Assembly: GCF_013003915.1 (NCBI RefSeq)
Contig: NZ_JABAIV010000008.1
Span: 172,949 to 236,948 of the forward strand
Origin: Telluria aromaticivorans
GTDB taxonomy: Bacteria; Pseudomonadota; Gammaproteobacteria; Burkholderiales; Burkholderiaceae_D
Length of the DNA stretch: 64,000 nt
Direction: 5' to 3'
The notes under the pieces were generated by a model, which worked only from the letters and a program-made list of their open reading frames with translations, did not search any database and was not told the DNA's origin. This document shows, in pieces, positions 1 to 8,872 of this stretch. A program made the position numbers and the translations under genes. The number at the start of each line of letters is the position of its first letter. The first letter of the stretch is position 1.

Positions 1-788
1 TCGGCGCGCCTGGCATCGATCGCGCCCGTCGCCATCGCCAGTGCGTCGCTGCCTGCCAGGAATTGGCGCGGCGGTTCGGCCATGCCGGCCAGGCGCACCA
101 CCGCGGCAGCCAACTTGGCCGGGTCACCGGGTTGCTTGCCCTTGTAGGCGCCATAGGCCGCTTCCACCGAGCCATGGGACGCGTAATCGTCGATCACTTT
201 CTGGCCATAGCGCACCGAGCTCTGGTCGAGGAATTCGGTACGGAAAAAGCCCGGCTCGACCACCGTGACCCTGATGTCGAACTTGGCGACTTCCAGTGCC
301 AGCGAGGCGGACAGGCCTTCGATCGCGTACTTGGTGGCGCAGTAGACCGAGGCGCCGTCGAAGCCGGTGACGCCGGCGATCGAACTGATATTGATGACAT
401 GGCCGGAGCGCTGGCTGCGCATCACCGGCAGCACGGCCCGCAGCACATGCATGACGCCATACACGTTGACGCCGAACTGGCGCTCGATCTCGGTGGTCGA
501 CACTTCCTCGAAATTGCCCAGCAGGCCGTAGGCCGCATTGTTGACCAGCACGTCGATGCGTCCGAAGCGCGCGACCGCCGCCTGCACGGCCTGTGGCGCA
601 TGCGCCTCGTTGGCGACGTCGAGTTCGACCAGTGCGACCTGGCCGGGATTGATCCCGCCGAAGGTATCCCGCAGCTGCGCCAGGTTGCGGCCTGCCGCAA
701 CGACATGATCGCCGGCGGCAAGGGCAGCGTGGGCGATCTCGGCGCCGATGCCGCGGCCCGCGCCCGTAATGAACCAGACTTTACGCAT
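1..788 (-). CDS. SDR-family NAD(P)-dependent oxidoreductase (3' end outside the window)
   Basis: Short-chain dehydrogenase/reductase of unknown substrate. The reading frame starts at an ATG at 788 (MRKVWFITGAGRGIG) and runs off the left edge, so about 262 residues are visible. The Rossmann motif TGAGRGIG is at residues 8-15, the structural NNAAYG motif follows, and the catalytic serine (SSIAG) and YCATK tyrosine/lysine are intact. The family is usually 245-290 residues, so little is missing. It ends SDR-typically with a region rich in Ala and Gly. The next gene on this strand (flavin reductase) ends 118 bp upstream. The substrate cannot be predicted from sequence. Confidence 0.9.
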   Translation of the reverse strand, partial: MRKVWFITGAGRGIGAEIAHAALAAGDHVVAAGRNLAQLRDTFGGINPGQVALVELDVANEAHAPQAVQAAVARFGRIDVLVNNAAYGLLGNFEEVSTTEIERQFGVNVYGVMHVLRAVLPVMRSQRSGHVINISSIAGVTGFDGASVYCATKYAIEGLSASLALEVAKFDIRVTVVEPGFFRTEFLDQSSVRYGQKVIDDYASHGSVEAAYGAYKGKQPGDPAKLAAAVVRLAGMAEPPRQFLAGSDALAMATGAIDARRA

Positions 789-906
789 GATGTTCTCTCC
801 AGGTGATGCCACGTGAGTGGCGTTAAGGTGGAGAGAATGGTAGGACGTGTGCCGCCCGCGGACTTGCCTGAAACTCCAGGGAGCTGGCGTATTCCTGCAG
901 GTGTGC

Positions 907-1410
907 TCAGCCGGTCTTGCCGAAGCGGCCGCCATGGAACAGCAGCGCGGCCTGCGGGTGCACGGCGCATTGCTCGACCTCGCCGACGAAGATGACGTGG
1001 TCGCCTTCGGGGTAGCGGCTGCGGTTATGGCATTCGAACCAGGCCGAGACGCCCTTCAGGATCGGCTGGCCAGTGCGCGAGAGCTCGTAATCCACGCCCT
1101 CGAATGGGTTGTCGGTGCGGCGCGAGAAGCGCATGGCCAGCTCTTCTTGCCCGGCGGCGAGGATGTTGATGACGTAATGCGAGTTGCCGCTGAAGATAGG
1201 CAGGCTGTTGGCGCCGGCGCCGAGGCTCCACAGCACGAGCGGAGGCTCGAGCGAGACCGAGTTGAAGGAACTGGCGGTCAGGCCGCGGAAACTGCCGTCG
1301 GCAAGGCGCGTGGTGATGACGGTGACACCGGTGGCGAATTGCGACAGCGCATGGCGGAAATGCGCCGAATCGAAACCGCGCGACGCGGCGTGGGGGGCAC
1401 GTGTATTCAT
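907..1410 (-). CDS. flavin reductase family protein (FMN-binding split barrel)
   Basis: Predicted NAD(P)H:flavin oxidoreductase of the HpaC/DIM6-NTAB family, which supplies reduced flavin to partner monooxygenases. From the ATG at 1410 (MNTRAPHAAS) the protein has 167 residues, normal for the family. The family signatures are visible: FRHALSQFATGVTVITT near the start, then GLTASSFNSVSLEPPLVLWS, and a C-terminal stretch with GDHVIFVGEVE and a terminal LLFHGGRFG. An upstream in-frame ATG would add 23 residues without conservation, so the internal ATG, preceded by AAGG, is chosen. No monooxygenase gene is adjacent, so the partner is unknown. It is divergent from msrA. Confidence 0.9.
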   Translation of the reverse strand: MNTRAPHAASRGFDSAHFRHALSQFATGVTVITTRLADGSFRGLTASSFNSVSLEPPLVLWSLGAGANSLPIFSGNSHYVINILAAGQEELAMRFSRRTDNPFEGVDYELSRTGQPILKGVSAWFECHNRSRYPEGDHVIFVGEVEQCAVHPQAALLFHGGRFGKTG

Positions 1411-1541
1411 TGGAACCTTGAAGGATGGCGCCATTATGCCACTGTCGGGCCCCGGGCCGGTTCCGTATCCCTGCTGCACTGCAGAGGGAGCGGGTTTGCG
1501 TTACATTATGAGCTATCAAAACTGACAAACCAAGGTGTGTG

Positions 1542-2081
1542 ATGAGCGAGCAAACAGCAACCGAAGTGGCCATCCTGGGCGGCGGGTGCTTCTGGTGCCT
1601 GGAGGCGGTCTACCTGGAAGCGCGCGGCGTGACCCGGGTCGAATCGGGCTATATGGGCGGGCACGTGGTGAACCCGAGCTACGAGCAGGTGTGCGCGGCC
1701 ACCACCGGCCACGCCGAAGTGGTGCGGGTGGAGTTCGACCCCGGCGTGATTTCCTACCGCGACATCCTGGAGGTGTTCTTCACCATCCACGACCCGACCA
1801 CCCAGGACCGCCAGGGCAACGACGTCGGGCCGCAATACCGTTCGGTGATCTTTACCACCTCGCCCGAGCAGGAAGCGACCGCGCGCAAGGTGATGGCCGA
1901 GATGGCCTCGGTGTGGGACGCGCCGATCGTCACCCAGTTGTTGCCGCAGGAGACCTGGTACAAGGCCGAGGACTATCACCAGAACTATTTCGCGCAGCAC
2001 CCGTTGCAGGGGTACTGCGCGTTCGTGGTGGCGCCGAAGGTGGCGAAATTCCGGAAGACGTTTACGGAGCGGCTCAAGTAG
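1542..2081 (+). CDS. msrA: peptide-methionine (S)-S-oxide reductase MsrA
   Basis: Repairs methionine-S-sulfoxide in proteins and free methionine, using thioredoxin as reductant. The active-site motif GGGCFWCLE places the nucleophilic cysteine at residue 16. The family segments SGYMGG, GHAEVVRV, FFTIHDPTT and the QYRS strand are present. The 179-residue length is typical of a single-domain MsrA, and no MsrB domain is fused. The ATG at 1542 is preferred to an in-frame GTG at 1539 because CAAGG lies six bases before it. A REP pair follows the gene. Confidence 0.97.
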   Translation: MSEQTATEVAILGGGCFWCLEAVYLEARGVTRVESGYMGGHVVNPSYEQVCAATTGHAEVVRVEFDPGVISYRDILEVFFTIHDPTTQDRQGNDVGPQYRSVIFTTSPEQEATARKVMAEMASVWDAPIVTQLLPQETWYKAEDYHQNYFAQHPLQGYCAFVVAPKVAKFRKTFTERLK

Positions 2082-2109
2082 GGCGAACGTTGCCTGGCCT
2101 GATACCATA

Positions 2110-2206
2110 GCGTGGGCAGGTTTCCTGCCCACGCGGTGAATCGGCGAGATCATCGTTTGCAGCTCAGCACCCGATAACTATCACCGCGTGGGCAGAATCT
2201 GCCCAC
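2110..2206. repeat. inverted pair of REP-like hairpins
   Basis: Two hairpins between the convergent msrA and cfa genes. The first is an 11-bp stem GCGTGGGCAGG around TTT at 2110-2134. The second is GTGGGCAGA with its complement at 2188-2206, flanked by ACCGC on one side and CCTACG on the other. The two are in opposite orientation, which is a BIME-like arrangement. They belong to the same family as the elements around 18.3, 26.5, 27.1, 43.5 and 52.8 kb, and probably also serve as a bidirectional transcription end. Confidence 0.75.
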
Positions 2207-2246
2207 CCTACGATGATCGTGGTATTCAACCGCCAGGGTGCAGTTG

Positions 2247-3491
2247 TCAGGGGTACATGTAATTGCGTGACCACGGTATCGCCTCCGCATCCCCACCCGC
2301 CTTGCCGCACACGATCTGGTACAAACTGATCCTGTCATGCGCGAACGCATACGCGCAGCCGGCCAGGTACAGATGCCAGATGCGGAAGCGCTTCTCGTCG
2401 GTCAGCGTCCGGATATGCTCGGCATTGTTCTCGAAATTGTCGGTCCAGAGTGCGCAGGTTTTCGCGTAATGGCGCCGCAAATTTTCCACGTCGCGCACTT
2501 CCAGGCCGCCTTCCTGCATCGCCTGCACCACCGTGGCGAGGTGGGCCAGTTCGCCGTCGGGGAAGACGTATTCGTCGATGAAATCGCCACCGCCATACGG
2601 CGTTGCGCTGTTGTCCGCATTGGTGGTGGTGATCCCGTGGTTCATCACGACGCCCCCTGGCGCCAGTAATTTGTCCACTTGTAAAAAATACGCCTTCAGG
2701 TGCTGCACGCCCACGTGCTCGAACATGCCGACGCTGGTGATACGGTCGAACTGCCCTTTCACGTCGCGGTAGTCCTGCAGCCGGATCTCGACCTGATCCT
2801 GCAGCCCGGCGCGCGCGATCCGTTCGCGTGCCAGCGCCGCCTGGTTTTCCGAGAGCGTGACGCCGACGCAGCGTGCCCCGAACTGCTGCGCCGCGCGCAG
2901 CACCAGTGCGCCCCAGCCGCAGCCGATGTCGAGCAAGGTCTGGCCGGGCCGCACGTCGATCTTGCGCAGGATGTGGTCGATCTTTTTTTGCTGGGCCGTG
3001 GCCAGGTCCTCCATGCCGTTTTCGAAATAGGCGCAGGAATAGACCATGCCGGGATCGAGCCAGGCGCTGTAGAAATCGTTGGAGACGTCGTAGTGGTAGC
3101 GGATCGCTTCGGCGTCTTTTTCGCGCGTGTGCGGGGCACGGGGGAAGCCCAGGCGCAGGGCATCGGCGAAGCGGTTGCTTGATCCGGCCAGGTTGGCAGC
3201 CAGGGTGTTGCCGACGCTGATGATGTCGGCGGCGCGTCCCTTGATGTCGATGGCGCCTTCGACATAGGCCCGTCCCAGGCTGTAGAGCGAGGGCGAGCGC
3301 AGGTAGCGCAGGGCGGAGCGGTCGGGCACGCGGATGGTCACGCGCGGCGTAGCGACGCCCGGAGCGGCACCGCCCGGCAGCTCGGAGGAAAATTCGAGCT
3401 GCCGGCCATCCCACAGCTCTACCCGCAAGGGCAGGGACAGCTTGTTACGCAGGCCTGAACTCCAGGCCGACAACATCATCTGTTCGAACAC
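2247..3491 (-). CDS. cfa: cyclopropane-fatty-acyl-phospholipid synthase family methyltransferase
   Basis: SAM-dependent enzyme that converts cis double bonds of membrane phospholipid acyl chains to cyclopropane rings. The 414-residue protein has the N-terminal lipid-binding domain of the family, the conserved stretch HYDVSNDFYSAWLDP (about residues 133-147), the YSCAYF segment, and the SAM-binding motif LLDIGCGWG at about 186-194. FDRITSVGMFEHVG follows, as in Cfa enzymes. It lies 51 bp downstream of the hemerythrin-PdxH fusion gene on the same strand, so the two probably form one transcript. A paralogue acting on another lipid cannot be excluded. Confidence 0.9.
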   Translation of the reverse strand: MFEQMMLSAWSSGLRNKLSLPLRVELWDGRQLEFSSELPGGAAPGVATPRVTIRVPDRSALRYLRSPSLYSLGRAYVEGAIDIKGRAADIISVGNTLAANLAGSSNRFADALRLGFPRAPHTREKDAEAIRYHYDVSNDFYSAWLDPGMVYSCAYFENGMEDLATAQQKKIDHILRKIDVRPGQTLLDIGCGWGALVLRAAQQFGARCVGVTLSENQAALARERIARAGLQDQVEIRLQDYRDVKGQFDRITSVGMFEHVGVQHLKAYFLQVDKLLAPGGVVMNHGITTTNADNSATPYGGGDFIDEYVFPDGELAHLATVVQAMQEGGLEVRDVENLRRHYAKTCALWTDNFENNAEHIRTLTDEKRFRIWHLYLAGCAYAFAHDRISLYQIVCGKAGGDAEAIPWSRNYMYP

Positions 3492-3542
3492 GATCCACCT
3501 CCGGCATTGAAGGCCGGCTGCAGTGTCGTGCTGCGACCGGCC

Positions 3543-4739
3543 TTACGGTTGCAAACGCAGGCGCGTCCAGCTGCCGTCTTCCTGCCGCTCGTAGACGATG
3601 CGGTCGTGGAAGCGCGAGCGGCGTCCCTGCCAGAACTCCAGGCGCTCGGGCACGAGGCGGAATCCGCCCCAGTTGCCAGGTCGTGCCGGATCCTCGCCAG
3701 CCTGCCGCGCGGTGGCGTCAAAGTTCTCTTCGAGTTCGGCGCGGCTGCCGATGGGAGCGCTCTGTTGCGAGGCGATGGCCGACAGGCGGCTTTTCAGTGG
3801 CCGGCTGCGGAAATACCGGTCGCTTTCCTCGGTAGACGTGCGCTCCACGCGTCCTTCAATGCGAACCTGGCGTTCGAGTTCACTCCAGAAGAATAGCAAG
3901 GCTGCATGTGGATTATTTTGCAACTCCTCAGACTTTCGACTGTTATAGTTTGTGTACCAGGTGAAGCCGCGCTCATCGAATTGCTTGACCAACACAATGC
4001 GCGAACTTGGCCGCCCATCGAGGCCCACGGTGGCCACCGACATCGCATTCGGCTCGTTCACCTCGGCCTTCAAGGCCTGCTCGAACCACTGCGTGAACTG
4101 CAGCATCGGGTCGTCCATCACCTCGTTTTCGTTCAGGCTGGCCTGGCCGTAATCCTTGCGCAGGTCGGCCACCGCCTCGCCGACGGAGGAGGCACCGGCT
4201 GGGGCTTCGCCGATGCCGCGACGCGCCTGCATCGCCTTGCCCAGTTGCGCCATTTGTTGCGGGCTGAACAGGCGCATGGCCATCGGCGCCATCGTGCTTT
4301 CTTCTCGGTCCATGTGGGAAGAATAGCGCTGGCTGAAGCGCTGCACCGCGCTGGCCGACAGCACGCTTGACCTGCCTTCGGCAATCGCCACCAGCTGCTC
4401 GTGCAAGTCCTGCCACAGCGCATCCATATCCTTGTGGTCCTGCAGGATCACCGGCGCCAGCGCCTGCAGCGTGGCGGCGTCCTCGCCCTGGGCCACGGCG
4501 CGCAGCATCGGGATCAGGTCCTGCTCTTCGTCCTCATGGTGCAGGTGGGCCGCCTTGTCGAAATATTTCAGCACCGCCGCTGCCGCCTGGCGCGCCTGCT
4601 CGTCGGCGCCGAACTCCGGCAGGTGGGCCAGCAGCTTGTCGAGGGTGGCGAGCTGCTTGCGGATGCGTCCATGGCAATGCTTGAGGACGGCGATCGGCTG
4701 GTCGAAATCGGGGGCGGTTTCGTGGGGGAGTTGGGTCAT
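3543..4739 (-). CDS. pdxH: hemerythrin (HHE) domain fused to pyridoxamine 5'-phosphate oxidase PdxH
   Basis: Two-domain protein of 398 residues. Residues about 10-165 are a hemerythrin-like four-helix bundle: HCHGR at 21-25, HLHHEDEE at 65-72, DHKDMD at 101-106 and SHMDREE at 141-147 are candidate di-iron ligands. Residues about 187-398 are a complete PdxH, starting at VADLRKDYG and including [43 protein letters not shown] and the C-terminal [16 protein letters not shown] with HDRIVYER. PdxH is an FMN enzyme that makes pyridoxal 5'-phosphate, consumes O2 and releases H2O2. Stand-alone PdxH is about 215 residues, so the N-terminal half is extra. Codon use is even across the junction and no frameshift is seen. 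A role of the hemerythrin part in O2 delivery or sensing is inference. Confidence 0.93.
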   Translation of the reverse strand: MTQLPHETAPDFDQPIAVLKHCHGRIRKQLATLDKLLAHLPEFGADEQARQAAAAVLKYFDKAAHLHHEDEEQDLIPMLRAVAQGEDAATLQALAPVILQDHKDMDALWQDLHEQLVAIAEGRSSVLSASAVQRFSQRYSSHMDREESTMAPMAMRLFSPQQMAQLGKAMQARRGIGEAPAGASSVGEAVADLRKDYGQASLNENEVMDDPMLQFTQWFEQALKAEVNEPNAMSVATVGLDGRPSSRIVLVKQFDERGFTWYTNYNSRKSEELQNNPHAALLFFWSELERQVRIEGRVERTSTEESDRYFRSRPLKSRLSAIASQQSAPIGSRAELEENFDATARQAGEDPARPGNWGGFRLVPERLEFWQGRRSRFHDRIVYERQEDGSWTRLRLQP

Positions 4740-4828
4740 GGGGCGTTTTGTTAACAGGCGAGAATAATTTGATTGACGAGAAGTTATTTTAGTGCAGATG
4801 CGAAACGATCGTCCGTTAAAATGGCGGG

Positions 4829-5707
4829 ATGACGCTTACCGACACCCCCGCTTTCGCAGCCACCCTCAACGATGAAGTCGACTTCGCGCGCCGCTTCGGC
4901 GGGATTGCGCGCCTCTACGGCGAGCGTGCACTCGAACGCTTCCGCGCGGCGCACGTTTGCGTGATCGGCGTCGGCGGCGTCGGCTCCTGGATCGTCGAGG
5001 CGCTCGCCCGCAGCGCGGTCGGCCACCTGACCCTGATCGACCTCGATAACGTGGCCGAATCGAACATCAACCGCCAGCTGCAGGCGCTCACCTCGACCAT
5101 CGGCATGGCGAAGATCGAGGCCTTGAGGGAGCGCATCGCGCAGATCAACCCGTTCTGCAAGGTGACCCTGGTCGAGGATTTCATCGACCCGGCGAATATC
5201 GAGGCGATGGTGGCCGGCAAGGGGTTTGACTATGTGGTCGATGCCATCGACGGCGTGAAATCCAAGGCGGCCCTGATCGCCTGGTGCAGCGCCAACGCGA
5301 TGCCCCTGATCGTCATCGGCGGCGCCGGCGGGCAGGTCGACCCGACCAAGATCGAAGTGCGCGACCTGGGCCGTACCGAGCAGGAGCCGCTGCTGAAAAA
5401 GGTGCGCAAGCTGCTGCGTTCGCAGTACGGCTTCGCCCGCGGCGAGAAGAACAAATACCACATCGACGCCGTGTTCTCGATGGAGCCGCTGCGCTATCCG
5501 GACAGCGGCGACGCCTGCGCGGTCGACCCGAACGGCGTCACCGGCCTGAACTGCGCGGGCTTTGGCTCGAGCATGGTGGTGACGGCAACTTTCGGGATGG
5601 TGGCTGCCGGGCACTTGCTGCGCAAGCTGGCCGATGCGGCAAGCGCCGAGCCGCTTGAGAGCGCGCAACTGGAAACTGTGCAAGCGGAAGAGGCCTTGCT
5701 ATCATAG
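4829..5707 (+). CDS. tcdA: tRNA threonylcarbamoyladenosine dehydratase TcdA
   Basis: E1-like enzyme that uses ATP to cyclise t6A37 in tRNA to ct6A (also called CsdL/YgdL). The 292-residue protein shows the ThiF/MoeB/HesA fold: FGGIARLYG near the start, the nucleotide-binding [16 protein letters not shown] at about 48-63, [15 protein letters not shown] and the DAIDGVKSK segment. The C-terminal [16 protein letters not shown] is typical of TcdA rather than MoeB or ThiF. It is divergent from the hemerythrin-PdxH gene, with 89 bp between the two starts. Confidence 0.95.
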   Translation: MTLTDTPAFAATLNDEVDFARRFGGIARLYGERALERFRAAHVCVIGVGGVGSWIVEALARSAVGHLTLIDLDNVAESNINRQLQALTSTIGMAKIEALRERIAQINPFCKVTLVEDFIDPANIEAMVAGKGFDYVVDAIDGVKSKAALIAWCSANAMPLIVIGGAGGQVDPTKIEVRDLGRTEQEPLLKKVRKLLRSQYGFARGEKNKYHIDAVFSMEPLRYPDSGDACAVDPNGVTGLNCAGFGSSMVVTATFGMVAAGHLLRKLADAASAEPLESAQLETVQAEEALLS

Positions 5708-5742
5708 GATCAGTTAATGATCTTTTGATTGGAAGAGCCCCT

Positions 5743-6279
5743 ATGATCCGTCGTACCGCATTTGCCGCCCTGATGCTGGTGGCCACCGCAGCCAGCGCCC
5801 AGGACACCACCGCCCAGGACGCGTCCAAGCCGACTACCCAGCCTGCGCCCGAGCAGCAAACCGTGCCACAGGCAACCCAGCCGCAGGCAGCGCCACAAGC
5901 TGCACCGACCCTGCCGCCGCTGCCGACCCCGCAGGTCGAGATCGTCGACCGCGTCGTCGGCAAGGGCAAGGAAGCCACGCTTGGCAGCAATGTCGTCGTC
6001 AACTACACCGGCTGGTTCCACAAGCCGCTGGCGCCGAAGCAGCGCGGCCGCAAGTTCGATTCCTCGCTCGACGCCGGCCGCGAGCCGCTCGAGTTCCAGC
6101 TGGGCGCGGGCCGCGTCATCAAGGGCTGGGAGCAGGGCGTGGCGGGCATGAAGGTAGGCGGCAAGCGCACCCTGATCATCCCGAGCGCGCTGGCCTACGG
6201 CAAGCGCGGCGCCGGCAACGGCGAGATCCCGCCGGATGCGGATCTGATCTTCGACGTGGAACTGCTCAACGTTAAGTAA
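5743..6279 (+). CDS. exported FKBP-type peptidyl-prolyl cis-trans isomerase
   Basis: Prolyl isomerase that probably acts in the periplasm. The start is the ATG at 5743, with GGAAGAG six bases before it. A signal peptide ([19 protein letters not shown]) is followed by a Pro/Gln/Thr-rich low-complexity linker to about residue 65 and one FKBP domain with [38 protein letters not shown] and the ALAYGKRG active-site loop near the C terminus. It lacks the N-terminal dimerisation domain of FkpA and FklB. It follows tcdA by 35 bp and may be read from the same promoter. A MITE-like repeat begins 15 bp after its stop. Confidence 0.93.
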   Translation: MIRRTAFAALMLVATAASAQDTTAQDASKPTTQPAPEQQTVPQATQPQAAPQAAPTLPPLPTPQVEIVDRVVGKGKEATLGSNVVVNYTGWFHKPLAPKQRGRKFDSSLDAGREPLEFQLGAGRVIKGWEQGVAGMKVGGKRTLIIPSALAYGKRGAGNGEIPPDADLIFDVELLNVK

Positions 6280-6293
6280 GTCCACCAAATCAT

Positions 6294-6411
6294 GAGCTTG
6301 TGAAAAAAACTCCAGGGCAAGGCGCATCGTCGCTGCGGCGGACCGCGAAGACCGTACGCTAGTACGGCGAGACGAATGCAACGCAGCCATGGAGGAATTT
6401 TCCACAAGCTC
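6294..6411 (+). mobile_element. 118-bp MITE-like repeat, copy 1
   Basis: Non-coding element with terminal inverted repeats GAGCTTGTG (6294-6302) and CACAAGCTC (6403-6411), which extend imperfectly into A- and T-rich runs. The interior can fold back on itself (CTCCA with TGGAG, GCATCGTC with GACGAATGC) around a central palindrome CCGTAC-GCTA-GTACGG. A near-identical copy of the same length lies in the opposite orientation at 37870-37987. The right end abuts the ribosome-binding site of cysK. It encodes no protein, so any movement would need a transposase elsewhere. Confidence 0.8.
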
Positions 6412-6425
6412 CAAGGGAGAATGGT

Positions 6426-7358
6426 ATGCGAATTGCAAACGATGTCACTGAGCTGATCGGCAACACCCCCCTGGTCCGGATCCGCAGGCTGGCGCAGGGC
6501 GCCGGCGCGGATATCCTTGGCAAGCTCGAATACCATAATCCCGCACACAGCGTGAAAGACCGCATCGGCCTGGCCATGATCGAAGCCGCCGAGCAGGCCG
6601 GGCTGATCAAGCCCGATACCGTCATCGTCGAACCCACCAGCGGCAACACCGGCATCGCGCTCGCGATGGTGTGCGCCGCACGTGGCTACCGCTGCAAATT
6701 GGTGATGCCCGAAACCATGAGCAGCGAACGCCGCATGCTGCTGCGCGCCTATGGCGCCGAGCTGGTGCTGACCCCGGGCAGCGAAGGCATGCTGGGCGCG
6801 ATCCGCCGCGCCGAAGAGCTGGTGGCATCCGACCCGACCTATTTCATGCCGCAGCAGTTCAACAATCCGGCCAACCCGGACATCCACCGCCGCACCACCG
6901 CCGAGGAAATCTGGGCGGACACCGACGGCAAGGTCGATATTCTCGTGGCCGGCGTCGGCACCGGCGGCACCATCACCGGCGTGAGCGAGATCATCAAGTC
7001 GCGCAAGCCGGGCTTCCAGGCGATCGCCGTGGAGCCGGAAGCCTCGCCGATGCTCTCGAAAGGCAGCAAGGGCCCGCACCCGATCCAGGGCATCGGCGCC
7101 GGCTTCGTGCCGCAGGTGCTCAATACCCATGCCTACGACGAAGTCATCACCGTGAAGAACGAAGATGCTTTCGAAACGGCACGCGCCGCGGCGCGCGAGG
7201 AAGGGCTGCTGGTGGGGATTTCATCGGGAGCTGCCCTGTGGGCGGCGATCCAGGTGGCGCGCCGGCCCGAGAACGCGGGCAAGCTGATCGTGACGATCAT
7301 TCCGTCGTTTGGGGAAAGGTATTTGAGTACGGCGCTTTACGCGAATCTGGCGGGGTGA
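6426..7358 (+). CDS. cysK: cysteine synthase A (O-acetylserine sulfhydrylase)
   Basis: PLP enzyme that makes cysteine from O-acetylserine and sulfide. The protein has 310 residues. The PLP lysine is in HSVKDRIG (K44), the substrate loop is [11 protein letters not shown], and the phosphate-binding loop is [10 protein letters not shown]. The C terminus [17 protein letters not shown] is characteristic of CysK. CysM also fits the fold, but the C-terminal motif and the conserved [10 protein letters not shown] favour CysK. The ribosome-binding site AAGGGAG lies directly after the MITE-like repeat, so the native promoter may be within or upstream of that insertion. Confidence 0.94.
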   Translation: MRIANDVTELIGNTPLVRIRRLAQGAGADILGKLEYHNPAHSVKDRIGLAMIEAAEQAGLIKPDTVIVEPTSGNTGIALAMVCAARGYRCKLVMPETMSSERRMLLRAYGAELVLTPGSEGMLGAIRRAEELVASDPTYFMPQQFNNPANPDIHRRTTAEEIWADTDGKVDILVAGVGTGGTITGVSEIIKSRKPGFQAIAVEPEASPMLSKGSKGPHPIQGIGAGFVPQVLNTHAYDEVITVKNEDAFETARAAAREEGLLVGISSGAALWAAIQVARRPENAGKLIVTIIPSFGERYLSTALYANLAG

Positions 7359-7380
7359 TTGCGCGCGCTAGCTTGACGCA

Positions 7381-7502
7381 ACGAACTTGGATCCCGGCCT
7401 TCGCCGGGATGACGTGCTGATGATATAGGCCTAACGGTAACTCCAGCGCTAATCACCTGCCCAAAAACCGTCGTTCCGGCGAAGGCCGGAACCTAAGTTC
7501 GT
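7381..7502. repeat. inverted pair of CCCGGC-type repeats
   Basis: Two related hairpin repeats in opposite orientation between convergent cysK and the CDF gene. Unit A (7381-7415) reads ACGAACTTGG, then ATCCCGGC-CTTC-GCCGGGAT, then GACG. Unit B (7469-7502) is its inverse, with CGTCG, TTCCGGC-GAAG-GCCGGAA and AAGTTCGT. A third copy is at about 36352-36380. This is a different family from the CGTAGGG REPs. It probably also marks the transcription ends of both genes. Confidence 0.7.
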
Positions 7503-7526
7503 GGCCTACCCCTAGCCTAACCGCAA

Positions 7527-8525
7527 TCAGTGCGCATGCGCGTGTTCATCATGATGATGCCCATGCCCATGCCCCTCCAGCGCACAATCATGATGCGTCG
7601 TGCCTTCCTCCACCTGCAGCGTGCAGTGGTGGATGCCGAAATCGCTCCTCAGCCCGGCCACCATCGCATCGAGCACGCCGTCTCCCGGGTACCCGCCCGG
7701 CATCACCACGTGCGCCGTGAGCGCGTTCTCGGTCGTGCTCAGGGCCCAGATGTGCAGGTCGTGCACTTCCTTCACGCCCGGCTGGCCGGCCAGGTAGCCA
7801 TGCACCGCGCCGGCGTCCACGCCGGGCGGCACGGCAGCCATCGACAGCTGCACCGATTCGCGCAGCAGCGACCAGGTGCCGAGCACGATCACCACCACGA
7901 TCACCAGGCTCACTGCCGGGTCGATCCACGCCCAGCCGGTGCTCATGATGACCAGGCCCGAGATCACCACGCCCAGCGACAGCGCCGCATCGGCCGCCAT
8001 GTGCAGGTAGGCGCCGCGCAGGTTCAGGTCGCCCTTGCTGCCGGCCAGGAACAGCCAGGCCGAGAAGCCGTTGACCACCACGCCGATTGCCGCGACGATC
8101 GACACCGTCATGCCCTGCACTGGCGCCGGTTCGGTGAAGCGGTGCACGGCTTCCCAGGCGATGGCGCCGCAGGCCACCATCAGCAGCAGGCCGTTGCCCA
8201 GCGCCGCCAGGATCGACGAGCCGCGCAGGCCGTAGGTGTAGCGGCCATGCGGAGCGCTTTTCGCCAGCACCGCGGCGCCCCAGGCCAGCATCAGGCCCAG
8301 CACGTCGGACAGGTTGTGGCCGGCGTCCGCCATCAGGGCGGTGGAGTGAGCGATGAAGCCGTAGACGAATTCGATGACGACGAACAGTGCGTTGACGCCG
8401 ATCGCCAGCGCAAAGGCGCGCCCATTGCCGGCCGGGTCGGGCATGTGGTGGTGGTGGCCGAAGCCATGCGAATGGCCATGGTCGTGGTGATCGTGATCGT
8501 GGTGGTCGTGTTTGTGGTCGCTCAT
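7527..8525 (-). CDS. cation diffusion facilitator (zinc exporter, CzcD/ZitB type)
   Basis: Proton-coupled exporter of Zn(II) and similar ions from cytoplasm to periplasm. The 332-residue protein has a histidine-rich N terminus (residues 1-30) and C terminus, six predicted membrane segments, and both transport-site motifs: HSTALMADAGHNLSD in TM2 and HMAAD in TM5. A cytoplasmic C-terminal domain with HVVMPGG follows. Its start overlaps the stop of the upstream ArsR-family gene by four bases (ATGA), so it is translationally coupled to the metal sensor. Confidence 0.95.
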   Translation of the reverse strand: MSDHKHDHHDHDHHDHGHSHGFGHHHHMPDPAGNGRAFALAIGVNALFVVIEFVYGFIAHSTALMADAGHNLSDVLGLMLAWGAAVLAKSAPHGRYTYGLRGSSILAALGNGLLLMVACGAIAWEAVHRFTEPAPVQGMTVSIVAAIGVVVNGFSAWLFLAGSKGDLNLRGAYLHMAADAALSLGVVISGLVIMSTGWAWIDPAVSLVIVVVIVLGTWSLLRESVQLSMAAVPPGVDAGAVHGYLAGQPGVKEVHDLHIWALSTTENALTAHVVMPGGYPGDGVLDAMVAGLRSDFGIHHCTLQVEEGTTHHDCALEGHGHGHHHDEHAHAH

Positions 8526-8872
8526 GCGTCCATCCCGGTGGCTGGTTCGGCGATATGCTCGAACATGTTGGCGAGCAGGCTGCTGATGTGGGCATCGGCG
8601 GCCGAGTAGAAGACCTGCTTGCCCTGGCGTTCGGCCTTGACGATGCGGGCCGCGCGCAGCAGGCGCAGGTGATGGCTGACCAGGGAACTGGACAGCACGA
8701 GCGAGGCGGCGATGTCGCCCACCGCGGTCGGCTGCGCCAGGCAGGCCAGCACGATGCGCAGGCGGGTGGCGTCGCCGAGCAGGTGGAACAGGTCCGCCAG
8801 CTCCTCGACCGCGCCAGCGCCGGGTTCGAATTCAGGATTGTGGGTCATCGGTTCGGCCATATCGTTAAACAT
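8522..8872 (-). CDS. ArsR/SmtB-family zinc-responsive repressor
   Basis: Winged-helix metal sensor with DATRLRIVLACL and the recognition helix LVLSSSLVSHHLRLL. The last helix reads SAADAHISSLLANMFEHIAEP, split here as D-x-H-x10-H-x2-E. This is the alpha-5 Zn/Co ligand set of SmtB-type sensors (family knowledge), so zinc is the likely effector, in line with the coupled exporter. The most upstream ATG (8872) sits inside a palindromic operator. ATGs at 8860 or 8848 may be the true start, and no clear ribosome-binding site distinguishes them. Confidence 0.92.
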   Translation of the reverse strand: MFNDMAEPMTHNPEFEPGAGAVEELADLFHLLGDATRLRIVLACLAQPTAVGDIAASLVLSSSLVSHHLRLLRAARIVKAERQGKQVFYSAADAHISSLLANMFEHIAEPATGMDA

